From a virus: a DNA stretch of 64,000 nt. The DNA lies in IMG/VR virus record IMGVR_UViG_3300026484_000007, positions 1 through 64,000 of that record; one strand, given 5' to 3'. Below are positions 15,011 through 22,125 of the stretch, piece after piece. Both the position numbers and the translations under genes were made by a program. How positions within the stretch are numbered: the stretch's first letter is position 1; each line of letters begins with the position of its first letter. The notes under the pieces were generated by a model. The model worked only from the letters and a program-made list of their open reading frames with translations, was not told the DNA's origin and did not search any database.

Positions 15011-17497
15011 TTGAAGATGAATTTAAAATTACCAAAAGAATTAAGAAAAGAATACATCTATGTGTTTAGCGTGCAGGATAAAAAAATTAGAATTGTTAAT
15101 CAAAAATACCAAGGCAAAGCAACCGCACAAAAACTATTTGGAACTCATTCAAAATTATATTTTTACGAATTTCCAGATTTAGTAACTCTTAATGCTTTTA
15201 CGATTTATGATAGTGTTAAAAATAAAAAAAGTTTAACTGATTTAGTTAATTCAAGTAGAGAATATTGTCAGGATGTTCCTGCGTGGGTTTTAGAATATTC
15301 TGCGATTTGGGATTTAATTAAAGATGATATAGCAATATCATTTTTACCTGGAGCAAGAGTAAATCGTGCTTCAAAAGCTACGCCAGAAAAACTAAAAAAA
15401 TTTTTAAATATTAAAGTAGGATCTAAAAAAGATATCTTAGATGGAAAGGTATCAACTGTCTTTATAAATCTTGATACGAACGTTAATAAAATTGTCGAAA
15501 AAATAAAAAAAGGAAAATTTTTAGATGTTCGATCTGCCTTCGTTAGATATAAAGAAGCTGGTGGGACTAGTTCTTATATAGGAACTGGATTTTATGGTAC
15601 TGAAACGAGCAATAAAAATCAATATATTATTCTTCCAGAATATAAAAAAATTGCTAGACCTGATCCAATTTTAAAAGATCTTTTATCGTATTTCGAAAGA
15701 AGTACAGGATATCCAGTAAGTTTAAATAGCAATCCAGATTCTATCTCTTTTGAAAATTTAAAAAAATTATTATCAAAATACGATAATATTCTTTCAGTTT
15801 CATTTGGATCAAAAGGGGAAAATAAAATAAAATTCTTAAAAATTTCTAACGTTATTACAGACTACGTTAATTATGGAATGAACCTTATTGAAAAATTAAT
15901 TAATGAATATCAAAATGGATACATTATTCATTATGGGGATATTTTTATTTTCGATAAAGAAGAAGTCGAAAAATCTATCGATAGATTAACTGATTTATTC
16001 ATGTCAAAAGATTTCAAAGAATTCATCGAAAATATTAAAGTAGGAAATGATCTTAAAAAGAAAGATGATAAAATTATTTCTTCTTTGAAAAAAGATAAAG
16101 AATTTTTAGCGGAATTATTTCCTCATCAAGAAATAAGTGTAAGTTGGATTACTAATCTGTATCGAAAAAAGATCCCTGGCGCGCTTCTTGCAGATGATAT
16201 GGGGTTAGGTAAAACATTAAGTACCATTGGTTTTTTAAGTACACTTCCAAAAGGTAAAGATATTACAATTATCGCGACAGCGACTCTCGTTGGTAACTGG
16301 GAAAATGAAATTGAAAAATTTAATCCAACTTTATTCAAAAATCATAAAATAAAAATTTTAAGTTATGAAAAAGCTTTACGAGAGAAAATAGGAAAGACTG
16401 ATATTTTGATTCTCGACGAAGCGCAAAAGATCAAAAACCATAAAACAGAGCAGTTTAAAAATATTGCTAGTATTAAAAAAGAATTTACATTAATTTTAAC
16501 TGGTACTCCTATTGAAAATGGTATTGAAGATATTATCAATATCCTAACAGTGATAGATCCAGTATTTCAAAAATTAAAAGTTCTTAAAAAGTTTCAAAAG
16601 CGAATGGATATTTTTGCGATCAAAATTAGATCTTTAATAGATCCTATCTATCTTCAGCGAAAAAAATCTGATATAAAAAATATAGATTTAGAATCGGAAT
16701 TACGTCAAATTCCTGAATACATAGAAGCGACTAAAGAAGAAATTCAATTGGTAAAAGAAATTAAAGCAATTTATGCTGATAAATTAATTAAAGAAAATGC
16801 TAAGAATAATTATGAATTCTATGAACCATTGCAAATCCTTACTGGTTTAATGAGAATTCGACAAGCGGTTTCTTATCCAGCAGCATTACCTCAAGACTTA
16901 ATTGATCTTTTAAGTCCTAAAATGAAGGTCTTTGTGAAATCAGGTATTTTGCCATCTAAGTATAAAAAATTAGAAAGCTTTTTACTTAAGAATAAAAAGA
17001 ATAATGAAAGATCAGTAGTATTCGCTCAATTCACTGAAACAATAAAATTCTTAAAAGATGAATTAATTAAAAAAGGACTTAAAGTAATTACTTTAACAGG
17101 TTCTGATTCTAGCACAAAACGTAAAATGATCGTTGAAAGTTTTCAACAAGGTTTATTCGATGTAATTATTATCTCATTGAAAGCTGGGAATGCAGGAATT
17201 ACGTTAACTGAAGCGAATCATGTATATATTTATGATCTATGGTTTAACCCTCAAGTGCTTGCTCAAGCAATTGCCAGAGTTCATAGAATTGGTCAAAATA
17301 AAGATGTTAATGCTCACTTTTTAATTCTTAAAAATACTTTCGATGAAAATATATATGATATTCTTTACAAGAAAAAAGATTTAATTAATAAATTTGAAAC
17401 TGGAAAACTAAATTCCCCTGATAACATGAACGAAAATAAAATTGCGATTAAACTTGGAGAAGATTTCTTCTTAAATAAAGGTAGATTTAAAAAGTGA
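15011..17497 (+). CDS. SNF2-family DNA helicase/translocase
   Basis: The 828-residue protein has about 370 residues of unrecognised N-terminal sequence followed by a complete SNF2 ATPase. LFPHQEISVSWI (motif Q region) is followed by LLADDMGLGKTLSTI (Walker A, about residue 394), IIATATLVGNW (Ia), ILDEAQKIKN (DEAQ box, about 467) and LILTGTPIEN (III). Then come SVVFAQFTETIKFL (IV), IISLKAGNAGITL (V) and QAIARVHRIGQ (VI, about 758). It should be a double-stranded DNA translocase that remodels protein-DNA complexes. Its place in the head module, five bases from a glycine-zipper gene, raises the possibility that it is packaged or acts at infection. SKKD from the dispersed palindrome is at about residue 137. 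The stop codon lies in the left arm of a hairpin. Confidence 0.9.
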   Translation: MKMNLKLPKELRKEYIYVFSVQDKKIRIVNQKYQGKATAQKLFGTHSKLYFYEFPDLVTLNAFTIYDSVKNKKSLTDLVNSSREYCQDVPAWVLEYSAIWDLIKDDIAISFLPGARVNRASKATPEKLKKFLNIKVGSKKDILDGKVSTVFINLDTNVNKIVEKIKKGKFLDVRSAFVRYKEAGGTSSYIGTGFYGTETSNKNQYIILPEYKKIARPDPILKDLLSYFERSTGYPVSLNSNPDSISFENLKKLLSKYDNILSVSFGSKGENKIKFLKISNVITDYVNYGMNLIEKLINEYQNGYIIHYGDIFIFDKEEVEKSIDRLTDLFMSKDFKEFIENIKVGNDLKKKDDKIISSLKKDKEFLAELFPHQEISVSWITNLYRKKIPGALLADDMGLGKTLSTIGFLSTLPKGKDITIIATATLVGNWENEIEKFNPTLFKNHKIKILSYEKALREKIGKTDILILDEAQKIKNHKTEQFKNIASIKKEFTLILTGTPIENGIEDIINILTVIDPVFQKLKVLKKFQKRMDIFAIKIRSLIDPIYLQRKKSDIKNIDLESELRQIPEYIEATKEEIQLVKEIKAIYADKLIKENAKNNYEFYEPLQILTGLMRIRQAVSYPAALPQDLIDLLSPKMKVFVKSGILPSKYKKLESFLLKNKKNNERSVVFAQFTETIKFLKDELIKKGLKVITLTGSDSSTKRKMIVESFQQGLFDVIIISLKAGNAGITLTEANHVYIYDLWFNPQVLAQAIARVHRIGQNKDVNAHFLILKNTFDENIYDILYKKKDLINKFETGKLNSPDNMNENKIAIKLGEDFFLNKGRFKK

Positions 17498-17516
17498 TCT
17501 TTTTTAGATCACTTTT
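17490..17516 (+). terminator. ATCT...AGAT-family hairpin overlapping the helicase stop codon
   Basis: AAAAGTGATCT and AGATCACTTTT pair perfectly around five T. The helicase TGA (17495-17497) is inside the left arm. Only a short T run follows, so termination may be partial with read-through to the gene at 17544. Confidence 0.6.
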
Positions 17517-17543
17517 GTAAAAGATTTACAAAGGATAATTATT

Positions 17544-17786
17544 ATGATTAAAGATCTAACTGAATTAACTTCAAAAACAGAACAATTAAAATATAAAATC
17601 ATACATTCTCTTGATAGTTCTAGAATAGATATGGAACGATTGCTGACGGATGAAAATCTTTATATTTTAATTAGAAGATTAGTAGATGCAGGAATGTTTA
17701 CTGCGTTTTGTACTTGTGAAAATTTTCCGGAAGTTACTTTTGATAAAGAAGAACTTACAACATCTATTGATGAGATGTTCAAATAA
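17544..17786 (+). CDS. Small uncharacterised acidic protein
   Basis: The 80-residue protein starts with AAAGGATAATTATT upstream of the ATG. It is mostly helical by composition, contains FCTCENFPEV with two cysteines in its second half, and has no membrane segment. I recognise no family. It sits between the helicase and the tRNA cluster; an inverted repeat of the dispersed type (AGATCTTTTAAAGATCT) follows its stop at about 17798-17814. Confidence 0.5.
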   Translation: MIKDLTELTSKTEQLKYKIIHSLDSSRIDMERLLTDENLYILIRRLVDAGMFTAFCTCENFPEVTFDKEELTTSIDEMFK

Positions 17787-17823
17787 TTTTTCTCGAGAGA
17801 TCTTTTAAAGATCTTTCTTGATA

Positions 17824-17831
17824 TATAAATC
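17824..17831 (+). promoter_or_regulatory. TATAAATC box before the tRNA cluster
   Basis: ATATATAAATC is one base off the T4 late-type octamer TATAAATA and lies about 35 bases before the first tRNA. It could drive the tRNA cluster. Support is sequence similarity and position only. Confidence 0.3.
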
Positions 17832-17864
17832 TGTGATTATAAAATCCATAAAATAAATTTTTAA

Positions 17865-17941
17865 CCCTCATTAGCTCAATTGGATAGAGCGACGGACTTC
17901 GGATCCGTAGGTTGCGGGTTCAACTCCTGCATGGGGGTCCA
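17865..17941 (+). tRNA. tRNA-Arg (UCG)
   Basis: Acceptor CCCTCAT pairs with ATGGGGG (one T-G pair). The D arm is GCTC/GAGC. The anticodon loop CTTCGGA lies between ACGGA and TCCGT, giving UCG. The T arm GCGGG-TTCAACT-CCTGC is regular. CCA is encoded at 17939-17941. Confidence 0.93.
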
Positions 17942-17943
17942 TT

Positions 17944-18033
17944 GGAAAGTTGGCCGAGTGGTCGAAGGCGCTCGCCTGGAACGCGAGTAGACTGTAACAG
18001 GTCTCAAGAGTTCGAATCTCTTACTTTCCGCCA
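17944..18033 (+). tRNA. tRNA-Ser (GGA)
   Basis: Acceptor GGAAAGT/ACTTTCC. The anticodon loop CTGGAAC in the CTCGC/GCGAG stem gives GGA. A long class II variable arm (AGACTG...CAGGTCT) is present, with T arm AAGAG/CTCTT and encoded CCA. Confidence 0.93.
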
Positions 18034-18063
18034 TGTGCCACCACATAACATATATTTATATAA

Positions 18064-18139
18064 TCCTCCATAGCTCAGTTGGTAGAGCAACGGACTGTTA
18101 ATCCGTGGGTCGCTGGTTCGAGCCCAGCTGGAGGAGCCA
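18064..18139 (+). tRNA. tRNA-Asn (GUU)
   Basis: Acceptor TCCTCCA/TGGAGGA, canonical D arm with AGTTGGTA, anticodon loop CTGTTAA in ACGGA/TCCGT, T arm GCTGG-TTCGAGC-CCAGC, encoded CCA. Confidence 0.95.
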
Positions 18140-18142
18140 TAT

Positions 18143-18218
18143 GCTATCATAGCTCAGTCGGTAGAGCACTTCCTTGGTAGGGAAGAGGTCATCGGTTCAA
18201 TTCCGATTGATAGCTCCA
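18143..18218 (+). tRNA. tRNA-Thr (GGU)
   Basis: Acceptor GCTATCA/TGATAGC, D loop AGTCGGTA, anticodon loop TTGGTAG in CTTCC/GGAAG, T arm ATCGG-TTCAATT-CCGAT, encoded CCA. Confidence 0.94.
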
Positions 18219-18239
18219 CGGGTAATGGGGGTAATGTAA

Positions 18240-18313
18240 TCCAGGGTCGTCTAATGGTAGGACAACTGGTTTTGGTCCAGTTTATCGGGGTTCGAGTCCC
18301 TGCCCTGGAACCA
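18240..18313 (+). tRNA. tRNA-Gln (UUG)
   Basis: Acceptor TCCAGGG pairs with CCCTGGA. The anticodon loop TTTTGGT in ACTGG/CCAGT gives UUG. The T arm has GGTTCGAGTCC, and CCA is encoded at 18311-18313. Confidence 0.94.
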
Positions 18314-18317
18314 GAAT

Positions 18318-18394
18318 GCATTCGTAGTTTAACGAGTAAAACGTTATCGATGAAAAGATAAAGTTATTGGTGCAAGTCCAATCGAATGCTTCCA
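18318..18394 (+). tRNA. Degenerate tRNA, Phe (GAA)-like, with eight-base anticodon loop
   Basis: A cloverleaf is still visible: acceptor GCATTCG/CGAATGC, D stem GTTT/AAAC, anticodon stem TTATC/GATAA and T stem ATTGG/CCAAT. It is abnormal in several ways. The anticodon loop GATGAAAA has eight bases; reading T as position 33 gives GAA. The D loop AACGAGTA lacks GG. The T loop is TGCAAGT instead of TTC-type. Two T precede CCA. It may be a decayed tRNA or a tRNA-like RNA with another role. Confidence 0.55.
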
Positions 18395-18475
18395 TAAATT
18401 CACCCATATAACACATTCATAACTCTTGTCTAATTCACTCAATTCTTTTTGCAAAATATTTTTCTGCCATTGCTA

Positions 18476-18483
18476 TATAAATA
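18476..18483 (+). promoter_or_regulatory. TATAAATA late-promoter-like box behind the tRNA cluster
   Basis: GCTATATAAATATC contains an exact TATAAATA. No protein gene follows for 400 bases, but a strong terminator does (18766-18809), so it may drive a non-coding transcript. Confidence 0.4.
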
Positions 18484-18765
18484 TCATTTTAATTCCTTTT
18501 GGGTTTATTTTTTTTTAAACAATTTCATAGTCCTTTAATAATTTTAAAAAATCCTATAAATCCTATAAATCCTATAAATCCTATAAATTTCTATTAATCC
18601 TATAAATTTCTAACTCTTCTTTCCATTGTAGTTATTTATTATATTTAGCAAGCCGGCACGAAATTCTCCTTGTGATTTATTTTGCTATTTTTAATCTTTC
18701 TCGAGGTTTCACTCTCTTTCCCTCGAGTTTGACTTTATTATAAAATTTATTTTAACTCTTTTATG
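18484..18765 (+). ncRNA. Possible non-coding transcript between late-type promoter and strong terminator
   Basis: The 18395-18897 stretch has no credible reading frame. It holds five copies of TCCTATAAA-type repeats (18550-18609), a GCAAGCCGGCACG patch unusually GC-rich for this genome (18647-18660), and CTCGAG...CTCGAG (about 18701-18727) that can form a stem. It ends in the terminator at 18766. A transcript is inferred only from the promoter-like box and the terminator. Confidence 0.25.
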
Positions 18766-18809
18766 AATCTATTTAAGATTTCTACGGAAATCTTAAATAG
18801 ATTTTTTTT
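18766..18809 (+). terminator. Strong terminator with 17-bp stem
   Basis: AATCTATTTAAGATTTC (18766-18782) and its exact complement (18787-18803) flank a TACG loop, followed by a T run to 18809. The tag GTCGTTAGAAAAAAT follows at 18810-18824. No gene ends just upstream, so it must end the tRNA or a non-coding transcript. Confidence 0.9.
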
Positions 18810-18897
18810 GTCGTTAGAAAAAATCATAAAAATAAAATCATAACTATATAAAAATTATATAAAAATTATATAAAAAATCATCAGAAAGGATATTAAA

Positions 18898-19944
18898 ATG
18901 AATGAAACACAAAAACATGTACCAGATGAACTTCTAAGTTCTTTTGAACAACATGCGAAAGAAGTTAAAGAGACAAATTCAAACGAAATCTCTAACGAAG
19001 CAGGTGGAGTAAGCGGAGCGGGCGAAACAGGTGAAACGATGTCTAAATCTAAAATGGCTTTAGATTTCATTCTTGAAGAAACGGAAACAGAACCGATTGA
19101 AATTTATTTACCAGCAATGAAAAAGAATGTTATCGTAACGCCAATTTTATCAGACGAAGATCTTTTAATTAATACATTAAGAGTGAGTTTTGATTCTTTT
19201 ATGAAAAGATTAAATGAAGTTCTTTTAAAACATATAATTATCGATGATAAACCAGGAATTGAATTCTTTGGATCTTATGATAATTTCGTAGAATCAATCT
19301 TACCAAATGATAGAACATTAATAATTTTTGCATTATTAAAAGTAAGTTTCGATGATTTCAGTGAAGAACAAGTGGCTTGTCAAAAATGTGGTAAAGAATT
19401 TATTTTTGAAAGTAAATCGAAAAATATGGAATTTAGATACCACGAACCATTAAAGAAAAATTTTGATTTTTATAATTATTCATTCTCTCAAAAATTCATT
19501 AATGGATTATTAGAAATTGAATTTGGATTTAATCCAGAGGCTATGAGATTAATTCTTTCAGAAAAAGAAAGAGAAGAAAATATTAAAAAGAATGTATCTC
19601 AAGAAGATTCAATCTTAAGTCAATTAAATAGCTTTATTTATTTTATCAAAAGTGTAAAAATTTATAAAAAAGGTTCTAAAAAACCTTACCAAGAATTTAG
19701 AATTCTTCATCCATTATCAGAAGACGAAAATAATAAAGAATTAAATGAATTAATTGAATTCATATACGGTCTTCCAATTAAAATAAAAGAGCAATTATTT
19801 AAAGAAATTGATTTTGAAAAACTTGAAAAGTTTGCTCCTTTATACTTTTTCCATATGGCATGTCCATTCTGTGGTCATGAAAATGAATTAATCTTCTCTC
19901 CTGAAACAGAATTTTTTCGTAAAGCCTTATCTTTCATTGGATGA
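18898..19944 (+). CDS. 26: gp26-like baseplate hub assembly protein with two CxxC pairs
   Basis: The 348-residue protein resembles T4 gp26. A first zinc half-site, VACQKCGKEFIFE (about residue 160), corresponds to the gp26 segment FTCPKCNKE. It is followed by strands, and a second site, FHMACPFCGHENELIF near residue 325, corresponds to the gp26 segment LHMSC. T4 gp26 is about 208 residues; here about 100 residues with a Gly/Thr/Glu-rich linker are added at the N-terminus. It would act as a cytoplasmic assembly factor for the baseplate hub rather than as a virion enzyme. AAAGGATATTAAA precedes ATG 18898. Its last codons overlap the next small gene by eight bases. Confidence 0.6.
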   Translation: MNETQKHVPDELLSSFEQHAKEVKETNSNEISNEAGGVSGAGETGETMSKSKMALDFILEETETEPIEIYLPAMKKNVIVTPILSDEDLLINTLRVSFDSFMKRLNEVLLKHIIIDDKPGIEFFGSYDNFVESILPNDRTLIIFALLKVSFDDFSEEQVACQKCGKEFIFESKSKNMEFRYHEPLKKNFDFYNYSFSQKFINGLLEIEFGFNPEAMRLILSEKEREENIKKNVSQEDSILSQLNSFIYFIKSVKIYKKGSKKPYQEFRILHPLSEDENNKELNELIEFIYGLPIKIKEQLFKEIDFEKLEKFAPLYFFHMACPFCGHENELIFSPETEFFRKALSFIG

Positions 19945-20128
19945 GGAAAAGGTAGAGAAAGTATGGAAGTATCATTATGATCAATTCATTAAAGCTTCCA
20001 TGTTTGAAAATCTACCTTTTTCCTACACGGAGATGCAAAAATTTCCAGTAAAGGTAAGGGACTATATTTATAATAAGATTCATGAAATTGCAGAAAAGAG
20101 ATCAAAAATTCTAAGTCAAAAAAATTAA
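19937..20128 (+). CDS. Small overlapping protein, possible assembly chaperone partner
   Basis: The 63-residue frame opens with TTG at 19937 inside the end of the gp26-like gene (ATTGGATGAGG), with no ATG available in frame until FENLPFSYTEMQKF. It is a compact helical protein (KVWKYHYDQFIKAS, KVRDYIYNKIHEIAEK). The eight-base overlap suggests coupled translation by re-initiation, or a frameshift that would add this segment to the gp26-like protein. It may be the short gp51-type partner seen beside gp26 in some T4 relatives; that is a guess from context. No membrane segment. Confidence 0.5.
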   Translation: MDEEKVEKVWKYHYDQFIKASMFENLPFSYTEMQKFPVKVRDYIYNKIHEIAEKRSKILSQKN

Positions 20129-20138
20129 AAGGACTCAA

Positions 20139-20687
20139 ATGAAAACTTTAGAAAATTCTACAACCGTTCCCCAAATTTCCCCTATTACAAAAGATGATCT
20201 TCAAAAGATCTCTTTTGATACAATTGATGCAGTTGAAGAAAAATTTAAAAATATCATTAGATCTCTTAATCCAAATATAAAATTTAAAACTATGCAAATT
20301 AAACCAGCATCTCCAAAAATTTTTAAATACGTTCCAGAAAATGATTTATTCGTTATTCAGGATAATGTAATTCATGATGACTGGAATTATATCTTAACGT
20401 TTGATTTTGTATTCTCGGAAATGTCTAAAAAATTTCCTGAGAATTTTAAAAATAAAGAAATTCAAATTCTTTATTTATTACCATTTCCAATATACAATCT
20501 TTTTTTACATTTTATGACGTTAACTCAAGAGTATCAAGTTACGATTTTTATTAGTAAAGATGATATTAATGAAATAAAAAATTCTGAAAATTATATAAAA
20601 ATTACTGAAAATTTTCCAAACCTTTTTATTTTAAAAACTTTAGAAGATGCAGAAAAATTAAATTATATAAAAATCAAAAAAGATTAA
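20139..20687 (+). CDS. Uncharacterised 182-residue protein
   Basis: It starts ten bases after the previous gene with AAAAGGACTCAA upstream of the ATG. The N-terminal 25 residues are polar with a palindrome-encoded DDLQKIS (about 20190). The body has alternating strands (VPENDLFVIQDNVIH, EIQILYLLPFPIYNLFLHF) typical of a small alpha/beta fold, and there is no clear membrane helix or metal site. I do not recognise the family. It ends the operon that begins with the gp26-like gene, closed by the terminator at 20694. Confidence 0.55.
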   Translation: MKTLENSTTVPQISPITKDDLQKISFDTIDAVEEKFKNIIRSLNPNIKFKTMQIKPASPKIFKYVPENDLFVIQDNVIHDDWNYILTFDFVFSEMSKKFPENFKNKEIQILYLLPFPIYNLFLHFMTLTQEYQVTIFISKDDINEIKNSENYIKITENFPNLFILKTLEDAEKLNYIKIKKD

Positions 20688-20693
20688 CATTTA

Positions 20694-20720
20694 AACCCTC
20701 GCATAAGCGAGGGTTTTTTT
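20694..20720 (+). terminator. GC-rich terminator
   Basis: AACCCTCGC/GCGAGGGTT around ATAA, then a T run: the same hairpin as at 7068. A diverged tag (GTCGTCAGAT) follows at 20721. Confidence 0.92.
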
Positions 20721-20756
20721 GTCGTCAGATTTAAACGAATCTAAAAAGGATCTGAT

Positions 20757-21173
20757 ATGTTAGACTTTTTTAAAAATTTAAGTTTTTCAAAAATCGCAAT
20801 AATTCTTTCAAATGTTTTATTCATCGGGATGATGATTTTAATTTTTGAAATGTATTTTAAATTAAATGAAAAAGATTCAAAAATCAAAAGACTACATGAT
20901 ATGAATTTAAAATATCAAATCGCAATCAATAATTATCAAGTGAAACTTAAGAAATTAAACGATGAAATTCAAATTATGAAATTTGAAGAAAAAGAAAAAA
21001 ATAAAAAAGAGATCTTTTTAAGATCAATAAAAAAAGATTCGAAAAAAGATTCGAACCTGACGAAATTAATTAAAGATGTATCTAAAAAAGATACAACTGA
21101 CGTATCGACCACAAAACAATCAACGAACACAAATCAAGATCAAGAAATTGAATTAATATATACAATTTATTAA
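20757..21173 (+). CDS. Candidate inner-membrane spanin (i-spanin-like)
   Basis: The 138-residue protein has one N-terminal membrane helix (about 13-32, IAIILSNVLFIGMMILIF). It is followed by a charged coiled coil of about 50 residues (KLNEKDSKIKRLHDMNLKYQ onward) and a Ser/Thr/Lys tail. This is the build of Rz-type i-spanins, which link the inner membrane to an outer-membrane lipoprotein at lysis. The next gene encodes a small lipoprotein, supporting the pair. Several palindrome copies are read in frame in the tail (EIFLRS, KKDSKKDS, VSKKDTT). A generic membrane protein is the alternative; no lysozyme or holin gene is visible nearby. Confidence 0.5.
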   Translation: MLDFFKNLSFSKIAIILSNVLFIGMMILIFEMYFKLNEKDSKIKRLHDMNLKYQIAINNYQVKLKKLNDEIQIMKFEEKEKNKKEIFLRSIKKDSKKDSNLTKLIKDVSKKDTTDVSTTKQSTNTNQDQEIELIYTIY

Positions 21174-21225
21174 AAATTTATTAAAAATTTATTAAAAAAA
21201 TAATTAAAGATTAAAAGGAGCTGTA

Positions 21226-21474
21226 TTGGAAAAAACTGAAAAATTTGATATCATGACTTTTGGGGCAATTGTTTTAACGATCATTATGGTTTTCTTTATT
21301 CTTTTTGGTATTACTGGTTGTGGATCAAAAGATTCTAACGTAATCATTAAACAAGAATACGTTAAACCAGATTTGCCAAAACTTCAAAAGGTATCTTTAA
21401 AAGATCTTAACCTTAGCAATGAAGAAAAAAAACCTTTAACCTTACATTTGAAAATTATTAAAAAGGATAAATAA
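21226..21474 (+). CDS. Candidate outer-membrane spanin lipoprotein
   Basis: The 82-residue protein begins with TTG at 21226, chosen because AAAAGGAG sits six bases upstream. A hydrophobic signal (FGAIVLTIIMVFFILFG) leads into the lipobox FGITGC with Cys near residue 32. After the cysteine the mature part is about 50 residues with a Pro/Lys-rich segment (YVKPDLPKLQKV). A short lipoprotein right behind a membrane-anchored coiled-coil protein fits a two-component spanin (Rz/Rz1) and implies a host with an outer membrane. The stop overlaps the next start by one base. The lipobox is the firm part; the lysis role is inferred. Confidence 0.5.
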   Translation: MEKTEKFDIMTFGAIVLTIIMVFFILFGITGCGSKDSNVIIKQEYVKPDLPKLQKVSLKDLNLSNEEKKPLTLHLKIIKKDK

Positions 21475-21728
21475 TGGAATCAACGATGGAATCAACAGAA
21501 TACGTAGAATACGTTCAAATGTCAAAAGAAGAATTTGAAGCTTTAATGAAAAAATTAAAATCATATGAAGAAGACAATGAAAAGTTAAAGAAAGCCGTAG
21601 ATTTTCTAAACGAGCAAATCGACGATTATAATCAATTAAAGAAAAACTTTGAAAATTCAAAGAGATCGGAAAATGAAATTGATTTAAATAATCCACCAGA
21701 ATTAAAGAATCATGGAGTTGTGATCTAA
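21474..21728 (+). CDS. Small coiled-coil protein
   Basis: The 84-residue protein starts at an ATG overlapping the lipoprotein stop (TAATG). It is almost wholly heptad-like: EEFEALMKKLKSYEEDNEKL and KKAVDFLNEQIDDYNQLKKN. There is no signal or membrane segment. It may assist the spanin candidates or be unrelated. Its last codons GTG-ATC-TAA are the left arm of the terminator palindrome, so the hairpin provides the stop codon. Confidence 0.55.
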   Translation: MESTMESTEYVEYVQMSKEEFEALMKKLKSYEEDNEKLKKAVDFLNEQIDDYNQLKKNFENSKRSENEIDLNNPPELKNHGVVI

Positions 21729-21743
21729 AAAAGATCACTTCTC
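21713..21743 (+). terminator. Terminator built on the ATCT...AGAT palindrome
   Basis: TGGAG-TT-GTGATCT pairs with AGATCAC-TT-CTCCA and is followed by seven T. The left arm lies in the coding end of the preceding gene. The tag GTCGTTAGAAAAAAT follows at 21744-21758. The same outer stem recurs at 30693 and 53291. Confidence 0.9.
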
Positions 21744-21779
21744 CAGTTTTTTTGTCGTTAGAAAAAATTCATAGAAAAA

Positions 21780-22071
21780 CTTTTGAAAAACTTGATTTTT
21801 AAAGTAGCATCTATTTTAGATCTTCCGCGATATATACGAGTTCTAAAATTTCTAAAGTGATTTTAGAACTGCTATATATCTTTAGATATCTAATGAAGCG
21901 CAACGTTTGCGAGACACGAGTTTTCAATTAAAATTATATCGAAAACTTTGATTTTTAAAGTAGCATCTTTTTTAGATACAAGCGATATATGGCAGTTCTA
22001 AAATTTTTAGAACTGCTATATATCTTTGTGTATCCAATGATGCGCAACGTCCGCGGATCACGAGTTTTTCG
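21780..22071 (+). repeat. Two tandem copies of the large intergenic inverted-repeat element
   Basis: Copy 1 runs about 21780-21925 and copy 2 about 21940-22071. Each has an A-type left arm (GATTTTTAAAGTAGCATCT...TTAGAT), a centre AGTTCTAAAA/TTTTAGAACTGC, TATATATC, and a B-type right arm with GCGCAACGT. The B arm differs inside: TTGCGAGACACGAG in copy 1, CCGCGGATCACGAG in copy 2. This fills the 397-base gap between the spanin-like genes and the baseplate operon; no gene is present. Confidence 0.75.
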
Positions 22072-22125
22072 TTTTCAATTTCTATTTTTACGATTTTTTT
22101 TAAACGAAGCCAAAAAGGATCTTTT

